NCBI GenBank assembly: GCA_013815685.1
Contig: JACDFR010000011.1
Location: 21,927 to 85,926 of the forward strand
DNA from: Ramlibacter sp.
GTDB lineage: Bacteria > Pseudomonadota > Gammaproteobacteria > Burkholderiales > Burkholderiaceae_C
Direction of reading: 5' to 3'
Length of the DNA stretch: 64,000 bases
Shown: positions 9,362 through 17,101 of the stretch, piece by piece
Layout: every line of letters begins with the position of its first letter
Numbering within the stretch: the first letter of the stretch is position 1
The notes under the pieces: model-generated
What the model was told of the DNA's origin: nothing
Database searches by the model: none
Seen by the model: only the letters and a program-made list of their open reading frames with translations
Translations under genes and position numbers: made by a program

Positions 9362-10039
9362 ATGCCTGTTGGTCGCCCTCATTCCATACGGGTTCACCTC
9401 GTCGCACTGCCGCTGATGCGGTGGGGCCTCGAACGGCTGGTGCAGGCCGCTCACCCGCAATTTCGAAGTCGTGTCCGGTGCAGATTCCATCGCCGAAAGC
9501 CTGCCGCTGCTGGCGCGCCAGACGGCGGACGTGGTGGTGCTCGATCTCGATGGCGAGGACGGCCCGAAGCCGTGGCGCAATTGAATGCGCGGTGCGCGGC
9601 CAAGGTCATCGTGCTGGCCGCCACGCCCGACGTCGCGCTACTGGACAAGATGGTCATGACCGGTGTGCGCGGAGTGCTGAAGAAAAGCGAGCCGCCCCAG
9701 GTCTTTCTGAAAGCCATAGAAAAGGTGCATGCGGGGGAGCTATGGATCGACCGCGGCGCGGCCGGCCGGATCTTCCTGGAAATGGCCAGGCAGCGCGCGG
9801 CCCAGACCAATGACCCGCATTCGGTGAAGATCGCGACGCTTACGGCTCGCGAACGCCAGACCATCGCCGCGGTGGCAGGCGATACATCGGCGCGCGGCAA
9901 GGCGATTGCCGGCCGCTTGTGCATCAGCGAGCACACGCTGCGCAACCATCTCACGTCGATCTACAGCAAGCTGGGCCTGTCCAGCCGGCTGGACCTGTAT
10001 GCCTACGCCGCCAAGCACAGCCTGAACAAGCCTCTCTGA
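9362..10039 (+). pseudogene. LuxR/NarL-type response regulator with a scrambled receiver segment
   Basis: The frame from ATG 9362 to TGA 10039 is open (225 codons) but bases ~9462-9563 are read out of phase. Dropping one T near 9461 and adding one G near 9563 restores a receiver core (FEVVSGADSIAESLPLLARQ, TADVVVLDLDGEDGPEAVAQ) that joins the intact KVIVLAATPD and VRGVLKKSEPP segments. The presumed phospho-acceptor Asp (in VVVLDLDG) lies in the out-of-phase part, so it is lost as sequenced. The DNA-binding domain (TLTARERQTIAAVAG to ISEHTLRNHLTSIYSKL) is intact. The usual acidic pair at the receiver start is replaced by Ala-Leu. Either an error pair or a phosphorylation-independent variant. 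Confidence 0.72.
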
Positions 10040-10041
10040 GG

Positions 10042-10230
10042 CTACTTTTTCTCCGACCAGAGCTCGCCGCCGGTGGCCCAGTCGCCGCGCTTGATGTCAT
10101 AGAGCAGAATGTCCACCGACTCGGGCTTGCTGCCCAGGGTCTCGACTACGGCCTGCGTGAGCGCCTTGACCAGGTTCTTCTTCTGTTCGGGCGTGCGGCC
10201 TTCCATGAGTTCTACGCGCAGCGTGGGCAT
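10042..10230 (-). CDS. 4-oxalocrotonate tautomerase-family enzyme
   Basis: 62 residues, the usual size of the short 4-OT family. It starts MPTLRVELMEGRTPEQKKNL, so Pro-2 becomes the catalytic N-terminal proline after Met removal; Arg-12 is in the position of an active-site Arg. AGGGAAG lies just upstream of ATG 10230. The family tautomerises enols in aromatic catabolism, but no catabolic operon adjoins it, so the substrate is unknown. Convergent with the response-regulator gene with only two bases between stops. Confidence 0.85.
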   Translation of the reverse strand: MPTLRVELMEGRTPEQKKNLVKALTQAVVETLGSKPESVDILLYDIKRGDWATGGELWSEKK

Positions 10231-10372
10231 GATGTCTTCCCTGGGATGAAAGCTGCGATTCTGCCAGCGCCGTGTCTTGACGCGATTGCTAAGATCAGGC
10301 CAGAACCGGTTCGCGCCGGCCAAAAACTTATGAGGGAATCGGGCCACCCCGTCCGGGGCCGGGCCCCTCGCC

Positions 10373-11188
10373 ATGACCTTGGTAGCAATCTTGATCGCGA
10401 CTCTGGCCGCGGGCATCGGCAGCGTGTGGCTCGCCGCCGGCCTGATGCGCCTGGGTTTACTGTCGGGCGCCGATGCGGGCGCCGCGCACATCGGCCCGCA
10501 GCACCTGCTCAGTCTTGCGGCGGGCGCCTTGCTGGCCACGTCGTTCATGCACCTGCTGCCCGAAGCGTTCGAAAGTCAGGCAGGCGCCAAGGAATTGTTC
10601 GCAACGCTGCTGGTAGGCGTGGTTTTTTTCTTCCTGCTGGACAAGGCCGAGTTGTGGCATCACGGCCATGAGCACCACCACTCGCACGGCCACGCACATG
10701 GCCACGATGGTCATGGCCACGAGCACCCGCGACCGCGCCCGGGCAGCTGGACCGTGCTTACGGGCGACAGCGTGCATTGCTTTGGCGACGGCATCCTGAT
10801 CGCGTCGGCCTTCATGGCCGACATGAGACTCGGAGCGGTGGCGGCGATCGCCGTCCTGGCGCACGAGGTGCCTCATCACATCGGCGACCTGGCAGTTCTG
10901 CGCCTGAGCAGCCGCAACCGCCATGCGGCCCTGGTCAAGGTGTCGCTGGCCGGGGCCGTGACGGCGCTGGGCGGCCTGACCGGCTGGTGGCTGGTGGACC
11001 GGTTGCAGGATTACCTGCCCTACTTCCTGGTGGTGGCCAGCAGCAGCTTCATCTACGTGGCGCTGGCCGACCTGATCCCGCAGCTGCAAAAACGCCTGTC
11101 CGCGCGCGAAACCGCCGCGCAGATCGCCTGGCTGCTGGTGGGAATCGCGCTCGTCACCGTCGTCAGCGGCGCCGCGCACGCCCGCTGA
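10373..11188 (+). CDS. ZIP-family divalent metal transporter
   Basis: 271 residues with eight or so hydrophobic segments. A long His-rich cytoplasmic loop (about residues 97-120, HGHEHHHSHGHAHGHDGHGHEH in type) sits between segments three and four. The metal-site helices HCFGDGILIASAF (segment IV) and LAHEVPHHIGD (segment V) are the ZIP hallmark. Such proteins import Zn2+ (sometimes Fe2+ or Mn2+) across the inner membrane. The start ATG 10373 directly follows a GC-rich stretch; no clear ribosome site is visible. It appears monocistronic. Confidence 0.88.
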   Translation: MTLVAILIATLAAGIGSVWLAAGLMRLGLLSGADAGAAHIGPQHLLSLAAGALLATSFMHLLPEAFESQAGAKELFATLLVGVVFFFLLDKAELWHHGHEHHHSHGHAHGHDGHGHEHPRPRPGSWTVLTGDSVHCFGDGILIASAFMADMRLGAVAAIAVLAHEVPHHIGDLAVLRLSSRNRHAALVKVSLAGAVTALGGLTGWWLVDRLQDYLPYFLVVASSSFIYVALADLIPQLQKRLSARETAAQIAWLLVGIALVTVVSGAAHAR

Positions 11189-11220
11189 ACGGCTGCGGCG
11201 TGTCGGGTCAATGCCGGGCA

Positions 11221-11249
11221 GTCCTACATGCTATTGGCTTTTTCCGACA
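11221..11249 (+). promoter_or_regulatory. Two-block motif, site 1
   Basis: GTCCTACA at 11221-11228 and CCGACA at 11244-11249, 15 bases apart, 56 bases before the ATG of the small hydrophilic gene at 11306. The same pair recurs at 11719, 13886 and 20861. The spacing fits a -35/-10 pair. Confidence 0.5.
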
Positions 11250-11305
11250 ACTCGCGCCCGTGCACGGACATAACGTTGCAGCGATTCAATCCGAGGAGAA
11301 CACAT

Positions 11306-11554
11306 ATGGCATCTCGCGACCACGAAGACAGCGATCGTCGACGCTGGCTGGGCGAACAGCGCGAGCAGGGCGAAACAGCAACTCGGGGCGAACAGCAAGC
11401 TCAGGGCCGGCAGCGCGGCGGCGGCCAGGTGCCCGGCGAACCGAGACACACCGACGCGGGTACGCAAGGCCAGGGCAGCCTGGGCGGATCCGGCAGTCAC
11501 GACCACGACCAAGAGCAGAGGCGCGAGGAACAGGCGCGCCACCTCGACAAGTAA
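11306..11554 (+). CDS. Small hydrophilic, disordered protein (82 aa)
   Basis: Recognised only as a type, not a named family. 82 residues beginning MASRDHEDSDRRRWLGEQ, very rich in Gln, Gly, Arg and Glu with almost no hydrophobic residues, so disordered and cytoplasmic is the best guess. The strong ribosome site GAGGAGAA lies 6 bases before ATG 11306, supporting real expression. Its first residues (MASR) and composition recall the 62-residue protein at 13999. Preceded by motif site 1. Composition resembles desiccation or osmotic-stress hydrophilins, but no function is demonstrated. Confidence 0.65.
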   Translation: MASRDHEDSDRRRWLGEQREQGETATRGEQQAQGRQRGGGQVPGEPRHTDAGTQGQGSLGGSGSHDHDQEQRREEQARHLDK

Positions 11555-11583
11555 AACTCTCTGCGATCAACCGAGGAAACAAG

Positions 11584-11826
11584 ATGAAAGCCAAATCAAT
11601 GCGCGCACTGCCTCTCGCGCTCGACATGACTCTGTCGGCCCAGGCCCAGAAAATGCCGCAGGACGGCAAGAGCAGTGCCGCGGACCACGGGCAGCTGACG
11701 CAAGGGTGCCGGCCCGCCGTCCTACACCCCTGCGGGAACGAATCCGACGGGCCGGCTCAGCATTACTCGCCAAGATCAGGCATAGCTTGCAAGTGGTTGG
11801 CGCGGGCGAAATGCAGGGGATTTTAA
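11584..11826 (+). pseudogene. Degenerate small exported protein gene (doubtful)
   Basis: ATG 11584 follows a good ribosome site (GAGGAAACAAG) and starts a signal-like peptide, MKAKSMRALPLALDMTLSAQAQ, but an Asp interrupts the hydrophobic core. The remaining sequence is unlike any protein I know. Adding one G near 11708 would give a different, more protein-like tail (GAGPPSYTPAGTNPTGRLSI) ending at a TAG near 11783. The second half overlaps motif site 2, which probably drives the next gene. Could be a real tiny protein, a decayed gene or a chance frame. Confidence 0.3.
11719..11749 (+). promoter_or_regulatory. Two-block motif, site 2
   Basis: GTCCTACA at 11719-11726 and CCGACG at 11744-11749, 17 bases apart, 79 bases upstream of the DUF4142 start at 11829. 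Confidence 0.5.
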
Positions 11827-11828
11827 AT

Positions 11829-12503
11829 ATGAAGTGCGTCAGCGTTGGCGTCGCAGCGGCCGCGGCGGTCGTTGGGTGGACGGGTGCGGTCCTGGCGGCC
11901 GACCAAGCCAGGCCGGTGGCGGCGCGCGCGGCGGTTTTCGCAGCGTCGGCGGCGGTCAACATCAAGCCGATGGCGATGGAGCAGCGCGACGAACGGCGCT
12001 TCCTCAAGGATGCAACCGCGGCCAGCCGCTTCCAGACCGAGGCGTCGCGGCTGGCAATGGCCAAATCGGGCAACGCGCGCGTGCGCTCGCTGGCGGCACT
12101 GCTGCTCAATCACCACACCGAGGCGACGTCTCACCTCCTGCACATGCTGCACGTGCGCGGCATGGCACCGCCCATGCTGGAAAACAACCAGCGCAAGGCG
12201 CTGAACCGGCTGGTCAAGCTCCAGGGCGCGAAGTTCGACCGGGCCTTCATGGAGGAGCTAGGGCTCAAGCTCCAGCAGCAGGATGTCCAGCAATACGAGC
12301 GGGCGAGCGTCGCGGTGCGCGACCCCCTGCTCAAGTCGTGGATCGACCAGTCGCTGCCCGCGCTGCGCCATCACCTGGCCACTGCCGAACGTACGGTGCC
12401 CGCCGACACCCGGCCGGTCCGGTCGGCGGGGTCCGGCAGGACCGCTCAGGCCGGCCCGGCGAAGCCGATCGCAGCGAGGCCTAGCGAGTCGAATATCCGG
12501 TAA
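11829..12503 (+). CDS. DUF4142 exported protein
   Basis: 224 residues. The N-terminus MKCVSVGVAAAAAVVGWTGAVLA is a Sec signal peptide. The core is the ferritin-like helical DUF4142 domain: DERRFLKDATAASRFQTEAS, then VRSLAALLLNHHTEATSHLL, DRAFMEELGLKLQQQDVQQY and SLPALRHHLATAER. A Pro/Ala/Arg-rich tail of about 35 residues follows. The domain is common in periplasmic stress-associated proteins, with no established activity. A paralogue lies at 13277. ATG 11829 is used (AGGGG 10 bases before); ATG 11811 is an alternative. Motif site 2 precedes it. Confidence 0.78.
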   Translation: MKCVSVGVAAAAAVVGWTGAVLAADQARPVAARAAVFAASAAVNIKPMAMEQRDERRFLKDATAASRFQTEASRLAMAKSGNARVRSLAALLLNHHTEATSHLLHMLHVRGMAPPMLENNQRKALNRLVKLQGAKFDRAFMEELGLKLQQQDVQQYERASVAVRDPLLKSWIDQSLPALRHHLATAERTVPADTRPVRSAGSGRTAQAGPAKPIAARPSESNIR

Positions 12504-12969
12504 CGCGCCACTTGCCGTCGGCTTCGCGCACGGTCGTCACCACTTCCTGCAGCTCCTTCTTGTCGAACTTGGTCTGGAAGATCACGCTGACATATTCGCC
12601 CGCCGGCCGGCCTTCGAGCGTCGTCTTGTAGACCGACTCGGCCGGAGCCCGCTCGACAAAGGCGCCGAAGGGCTCGCGCACCTTGGGAATGCCGTCCATC
12701 CAGGCTGCCAGCGGCACCGAATCGCGGAACACCGCGCTCGACGTCTCCCAGGCCCGGCCCCAATCGCGCCGGTCCAGCAGGACCAGCCAGCCCGCGGCGG
12801 CCAGCTTGCCCTGGTTCTCCTGCTCCGCATGGGGGCTCGCAGCGGGCTGCGCCGCCGCAGGCTTGGAGGGCGTGCCCTGCTTTTCGCGCGGCGGCTTCAA
12901 CTGGGCGCCGGCGGTCGCGGTGAAGAGCGTTGCCGCCAGTGCGGCGGCAAGGGAAGGCAATAACTTCAT
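12481..12969 (-). CDS. DUF4019 exported protein
   Basis: 162 residues with a Sec signal peptide (MKLLPSLAAALAATLFTATAGAQ). After a low-complexity Pro/Ala/Lys segment comes the DUF4019 core: AAAGWLVLLDRRDWGRAWET, a central AWMDGIPKVREPFGAFVER and the C-terminal VREADGKWRVTGYSTR. Function unknown; periplasmic location inferred. GGAGAA just before ATG 12969 fixes the start. It overlaps the DUF4142 gene tail to tail by 23 bases, so the two are convergent. Confidence 0.75.
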   Translation of the reverse strand: MKLLPSLAAALAATLFTATAGAQLKPPREKQGTPSKPAAAQPAASPHAEQENQGKLAAAGWLVLLDRRDWGRAWETSSAVFRDSVPLAAWMDGIPKVREPFGAFVERAPAESVYKTTLEGRPAGEYVSVIFQTKFDKKELQEVVTTVREADGKWRVTGYSTR

Positions 12970-13276
12970 TCGTTCTCCGGGATGCAAGGTTGAGGAAGTC
13001 TAGCCTTCTTCAGTTTCGGGCCCCGCCGTGGTTCAGCCTTTACCCTGTTTACGCCAGAAGCTGCCTCATCGGGCGCCTATCGACCTGGCCCTGTCTTCGC
13101 GGGGCGGCAGTCAGCCCCAGGCCCCACTGCTGCAGGTGCGTGCCGGACTCGAGCCGCCCGGCCTCGATCCCTGCCGCCGTGAAACATTTACCAACACAGC
13201 GAGCACAGCAGCGATTTAAGTTGGTCCAATAGCACAAGCGCGTATCCGGTATGGAACAACAACCAGGAGAATTTGT
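12970..13276. other. 307-base gap without a gene
   Basis: Between the divergent DUF4019 and second DUF4142 genes. No convincing frame, tRNA or repeat is seen. Near the right end GTCCAATA (13224) followed after 14 bases by CCGGTA is a poor match to the two-block motif of neighbouring genes; I do not count it as a site. The right-hand end holds the AGGAG ribosome site of the next gene. Confidence 0.5.
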
Positions 13277-13870
13277 ATGAGCAGGAATTTCGTATCGTCG
13301 GCCTGGAAGCTGGGCTGCCTGGCGTTGGTCGTCCTCCTGGGCACCGGGTGCACTACCTTGCCGGGGGGCATGCGCGTTGGGATGGGGGCGGGAGCGGCTC
13401 CGACCGCCGTGGTGGCGCCCGCCCGCCTGAACGCGTCGGAAAGAGAATTCGTCATCAAGGCGGCCAACCAGGGGTTCTATGAGGTCGAAGTGTCGCGGCT
13501 GGCAGCGGAGCGCGCGGTCGGTGCGGGCGTGCGCTCATACGCAACGATGATGGTCACCCACCACACGCAGTCCAACAACGACCTGATTGACCTGATGAGC
13601 GCGAAAGGCGTCGCGCCGCCCAAGGGATTGGCCGCGGACAAGAAGACCAAGCTGCTGCGCCTGGCCGGACTGCCGCCCAGTGCGGAATTCGATCACGGCT
13701 ATGTCCGCGTGGTCGGCATCGAGGACCACCGTACCAACATCGCCGTCCTGGAGCGTGCCAGGCGCGAGACCCGCGACCGCGACCTGCTGGCGTGGATCGA
13801 CCGGACCCTGCCCACGCTGCGCAACCATCTTGCCGCAGCCCAGCGCTTGTCCGCGACGCTCGCAGGGTGA
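13277..13870 (+). CDS. DUF4142 lipoprotein
   Basis: 197 residues. The signal region ends in a lipobox LGTGC (Cys about residue 25), so it is likely a lipid-anchored periplasmic protein. The DUF4142 domain is complete: NASEREFVIKAANQGFYEVE, VRSYATMMVTHHTQSNNDLI, a Lys-rich middle, then DHRTNIAVLERARRETRDRD and TLPTLRNHLAAAQRL. CAGGAGAATTT precedes ATG 13277. It is a diverged paralogue of the protein at 11829 and lacks that protein's long tail. Role unknown; stress association is inferred from context. Confidence 0.82.
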   Translation: MSRNFVSSAWKLGCLALVVLLGTGCTTLPGGMRVGMGAGAAPTAVVAPARLNASEREFVIKAANQGFYEVEVSRLAAERAVGAGVRSYATMMVTHHTQSNNDLIDLMSAKGVAPPKGLAADKKTKLLRLAGLPPSAEFDHGYVRVVGIEDHRTNIAVLERARRETRDRDLLAWIDRTLPTLRNHLAAAQRLSATLAG

Positions 13871-13885
13871 ACCTGCACAAGGCCT

Positions 13886-13916
13886 GTCCTACAGCCAGGC
13901 GCAAACACAGCCGACA
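13886..13916 (+). promoter_or_regulatory. Two-block motif, site 3
   Basis: GTCCTACA at 13886-13893 and CCGACA at 13911-13916, 17 bases apart, 82 bases upstream of the small protein at 13999. Confidence 0.5.
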
Positions 13917-13998
13917 GAAAGCTTTCGATGAGCTCCTAGAGTCAAGCGGTGGCTGGAGCATCCGCGACGGTCGCAATCAACATACAAGGAGCATCTCT

Positions 13999-14187
13999 AT
14001 GGCATCGCGTAATTCCAAATCGTCCGGCGGCAGCGGCCGTACCGAAGCCGTCAGCAAGGGCGCCAAGGCCAGCAACCAGAACAGCGAAGCGCAGGGCGAG
14101 CGCGCCAAGGGCAACAGTGGCGGCGCCAGCAGCAAGCGCAGCAGCCAGGGTGGCGAGAAGAAGTCCACGGGCAGCAAGAGCAAGTAA
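13999..14187 (+). CDS. Small Ser/Gly/Lys-rich disordered protein (62 aa)
   Basis: 62 residues beginning MASRNSKSSGGSGRTEAVSK and ending in a Lys/Ser-rich tail. It contains only Ser, Gly, Lys, Ala, Glu, Asn, Gln, Arg and Thr in quantity, so no fold is expected and nucleic-acid or general hydrophilin behaviour is conceivable. AAGGAG sits 8 bases before ATG 13999. Motif site 3 lies upstream and an intrinsic terminator follows, so it looks like a complete single-gene unit. I do not recognise a named family. Confidence 0.68.
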   Translation: MASRNSKSSGGSGRTEAVSKGAKASNQNSEAQGERAKGNSGGASSKRSSQGGEKKSTGSKSK

Positions 14188-14235
14188 CGCGGAGTGTGCC
14201 CCCGGGCGCGGCCCGGGTCGTCGCTTCTGGAAGAT

Positions 14236-14266
14236 GCCTGGCCTGCGAAAGCGGCCAGGCTTTTTT
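14236..14266 (+). terminator. Intrinsic terminator
   Basis: Perfect 8-bp stem GCCTGGCC/GGCCAGGC (14236-14243 with 14253-14260), 9-base loop, then six Ts. It ends the small-protein transcript 49 bases after its stop. Confidence 0.85.
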
Positions 14267-14297
14267 CATCCCGCATTCCGGCTCCCTAGAATCCCTC

Positions 14298-15008
14298 ATG
14301 ACATCAAGTGTCACCATCGACGGCGCCAGCAACTTCCGCGCCCTGCCCTTCGTCAAGCGCGGCTCTCTTTTCCGCTCCGACCACCTGGGCGCCTTGAACG
14401 GCGACGACGCCCGCCAGATCCAGGCGCTGGGCATCCGCCGGGTACTGGATTTCCGGGGAATCGACGAGCGGATGTCCGCAGCCTGCGTCCTGCCCGACGT
14501 CACCGTGCATTCCCTGGCGATCGAGCCCACCATCGTGCAGGTCTTGCACGGACTGATGGCGGCCGGCCACCGGATCACGCCGGCCGAAGTCGTGGCGCAC
14601 ATGCAGGACACCTACCGCGGCTTCGTGCGGCTCACCACCCACCGCTTTGCCGAACTGTTCGCGCATCTGCTCGAATCGAACGAGCCGACGGTGTTCCATT
14701 GCACCGCCGGCAAGGACCGCACGGGGTTCGCCGCCGCGCTGATCCTGCGCAGCCTGGGCGTCCCGCAGGAAGAGGTGATGCGCGACTACCTGCGCACCAA
14801 CGACCTGTTGAAGATGCCCGATCCGTCGCGCTTCGGCCTGACGCCGGAGGTGGCGGGTGTGCTGTGGCGTGTGCAACCGGAATTCCTCGGGGCCGCGTTC
14901 GAAGCGGCGGACGAGGACTATGGCGGCCTCGACGCCTACCTTCGCGAAGGGCTGGGGCTGGGCCCGACCGAGCGGTCCAGGATGGTCGAGCTGTACTCGG
15001 CCTTGTAG
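14298..15008 (+). CDS. Tyrosine-protein phosphatase (Y_phosphatase3 type)
   Basis: 236 residues with the conserved N-terminal NFRALPFVKRGSLFRSDHL and the P-loop HCTAGKDRTGFAAALI (catalytic Cys about residue 136, Arg following), typical of bacterial MptpB-like/Y_phosphatase3 enzymes that dephosphorylate Tyr and sometimes Ser/Thr or phosphoinositides. The downstream Asp/Glu-rich helices complete the family fold. No signal peptide, so cytoplasmic. The start ATG 14298 lies 31 bases after the preceding terminator; no clear Shine-Dalgarno is seen. Substrate unknown. Confidence 0.85.
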   Translation: MTSSVTIDGASNFRALPFVKRGSLFRSDHLGALNGDDARQIQALGIRRVLDFRGIDERMSAACVLPDVTVHSLAIEPTIVQVLHGLMAAGHRITPAEVVAHMQDTYRGFVRLTTHRFAELFAHLLESNEPTVFHCTAGKDRTGFAAALILRSLGVPQEEVMRDYLRTNDLLKMPDPSRFGLTPEVAGVLWRVQPEFLGAAFEAADEDYGGLDAYLREGLGLGPTERSRMVELYSAL

Positions 15009-15087
15009 GCCAATGCCTATTCATGAGCCAGGCGGCCCACAGCGCGGCCGTTGCGCAGTAGCATCGACGCGCACTAACGCAAAGCCT

Positions 15088-16359
15088 GTGAACAAAAAAA
15101 AGTTGGTCCTCGTCGCCGTCATCGTCATGCTCCTCGTGGGGCTGGTGCTCATCAACTTCAGCGGGCCCGACAGGAAGGTCGAAACCGACATTCCACACCT
15201 CTACACGGTGGATGATCCGCAGTTCCGGCGCTCAATGGGGCTGCTGATGGGCCCGGCCCTGGTCGACGGCAACAAGACGACAGAGCTCATCAACGGCGAC
15301 GCGATCTTCGCCTCCATGCTGCAGGCCATTCGCGGTGCCAGAAAAACCATCCTGTTCGAAACGTACATCTACTGGTCGGGCGACATCGGCACCGCCTTCG
15401 CCGACGCATTGGCCGACCGCGCGCGCGCCGGTGTCAAGGTCCACGTGCTGGTGGACTGGGTGGGCAGCGCCAAGATGGATGGCGAGTTGCTGGACAAGCT
15501 CAAATCGGCCGGTGTCGAGGTCGAAAAGTACCATCCCCTTCGCTGGTACAACCTGGCGCGGCTGAACAACCGCACCCACCGCAAGCTGCTCATCGTCGAC
15601 GGCACCGTGGGCTTCACCGGCGGTGTCGGCATCGCGCCGGTGTGGACGGGCAACGCGCAGGATCCCGACCACTGGCGCGACTCGCATTACCGGGTGGAAG
15701 GCCCGGTGGTCGCGCAGATGCAGAGCGTGATGCTGGACAACTGGAGCAAGACCACGGGCAAGTTGCTGCATGGCGCGCAGTACTTTCCCGAATTGAAAGC
15801 CGTGGGAGGCGAAAGCGCGCAGATGTTCGCCAGTTCCCCCAACGGCGGCAGCGAGAGCATGATGATGATGTACCTGCTGGCCATCACCGCGGCCACGCGC
15901 ACCATCGACCTGTCCAGCGCCTATTTCGTGCCCGACGACATCACGCGCAAGGCGCTGGTCGCCGCCGTCAGGCGCGGCGTAAAGGTGCGCATCATCACGC
16001 CGGGCGAGCACATCGACGCCGAGACGGTGCGGCGCGCGTCCCGCGGGCTATGGGGCGACCTGCTCGAGGCGGGCGTGCAGATCTACGAGTACCAGCCCAC
16101 CATGTACCACTGCAAGGTGATGATCGTGGACGGCCTCATGACCTCGGTGGGCTCCACCAACTTCGACGTCCGCTCGTTCCGGCTGAACGACGAGGCCAAC
16201 CTGAACATCTACGACACTGCCTTCGCCGCTCGCCAGACGCGGGTGTTCGAGGCCGACCTGGCGCAATCGCGGCGGATCACCCTGCAGGCGTGGAAAACCC
16301 GGCCCTACACCGACAAGCTGCACGAACACACCCTGGCGCTGTTCGGCTCCCTGCTGTAG
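15088..16359 (+). CDS. Phospholipase D-family / cardiolipin synthase-like membrane protein
   Basis: 423 residues from GTG 15088. An N-terminal transmembrane anchor (KLVLVAVIVMLLVGLVLI) is followed by two PLDc domains. HKD motif 1 is HRKLLIVDGTVGFTGG and motif 2 is YHCKVMIVDGLMTSVGSTN; both keep the His and Lys, so it should be catalytically competent. Cardiolipin synthases of this type join phosphatidyl groups in the inner membrane. ATG 15013 is also in frame but would add 25 residues before the anchor. A decayed copy follows 5 bases later, showing a tandem duplication. Confidence 0.85.
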   Translation: MNKKKLVLVAVIVMLLVGLVLINFSGPDRKVETDIPHLYTVDDPQFRRSMGLLMGPALVDGNKTTELINGDAIFASMLQAIRGARKTILFETYIYWSGDIGTAFADALADRARAGVKVHVLVDWVGSAKMDGELLDKLKSAGVEVEKYHPLRWYNLARLNNRTHRKLLIVDGTVGFTGGVGIAPVWTGNAQDPDHWRDSHYRVEGPVVAQMQSVMLDNWSKTTGKLLHGAQYFPELKAVGGESAQMFASSPNGGSESMMMMYLLAITAATRTIDLSSAYFVPDDITRKALVAAVRRGVKVRIITPGEHIDAETVRRASRGLWGDLLEAGVQIYEYQPTMYHCKVMIVDGLMTSVGSTNFDVRSFRLNDEANLNIYDTAFAARQTRVFEADLAQSRRITLQAWKTRPYTDKLHEHTLALFGSLL

Positions 16360-16364
16360 CAGCC

Positions 16365-17062
16365 ATGGTAATCGCTGCCACGATACTCGTCACGCTGCTG
16401 CTGGGGCTGATCCTCATCAAGTTCAGCGGGCCCGAGCGCAAGGTCGAAACCGATATCGAACACCTGTACACCGTCGACGACGAGCAGTTCCTGCGCTCGA
16501 TGGGCCTGTTGATGGGCCGTCGATCACCGAGGGCAACCGAACCACCGCGTTCATCAACGGGGACCGGATCTTCCCGGCGATGCTCGAAGCGATCCGCAGT
16601 GCGAAGACGACCGTGCTGTTCGAGATCTTCATCTACTGGTCGGGTGACATCGGCAACGAGGTCGCCGATGCCCTGGCGGAGCGGGCGCGGGCCGGCGTCG
16701 AGGTGCATGTGCTGCTCGATTGGGTGGGCAGCGCGAATGTGGAGGACGCCATCATCGAGAAGATGAAGGACGCCGGCGTCGAGGTGCGCAAGTACCACCC
16801 GCTGCGCTGGTACAACCTCGGCCGCCTGACAACCGCACCCGTCGCAAGCTGCTGATCGTCGACGGCGCCATCGGCTTCACCGGCGGCGTGGGCATCGCGC
16901 CGCAATGGACGGGCGACGCCCAGGACTCGGACCACTGGCGCGATTCGCACTACCGCGTCGAGGGCCCCGTGGTCGCGCCGCACATTGGAAGAATGGCGGG
17001 CGCGGCCGGCGGGCGAGAAAGGGCGCGAGCGGGTGATGTCCCTCTTCGGCGCATTGCTGTAG
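16365..17062 (+). pseudogene. Decayed tandem copy of the phospholipase D gene
   Basis: Starts at ATG 16365 with an anchor and the same RKVETDIEHLYTVDD segment as its neighbour. One base is missing near 16518 (restoring GPSITEGNRTTAFINGD), another near 16829 (restoring GRLNNRTRRKLLIVDG), and about 570 bases corresponding to the middle and the second HKD motif are absent. After VVAPHI the proper C-terminus reappears in another phase (EEWRARPAGEKGRERVMSLF) and ends at TAG 17060-17062. It cannot make a functional enzyme. The sequence has diverged from the intact copy, so duplication is not recent. Confidence 0.85.
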
Positions 17063-17101
17063 AACTCGCTAGAGTGGTGGCAGTTAGTCGAGGAGCCCCG
17101 A

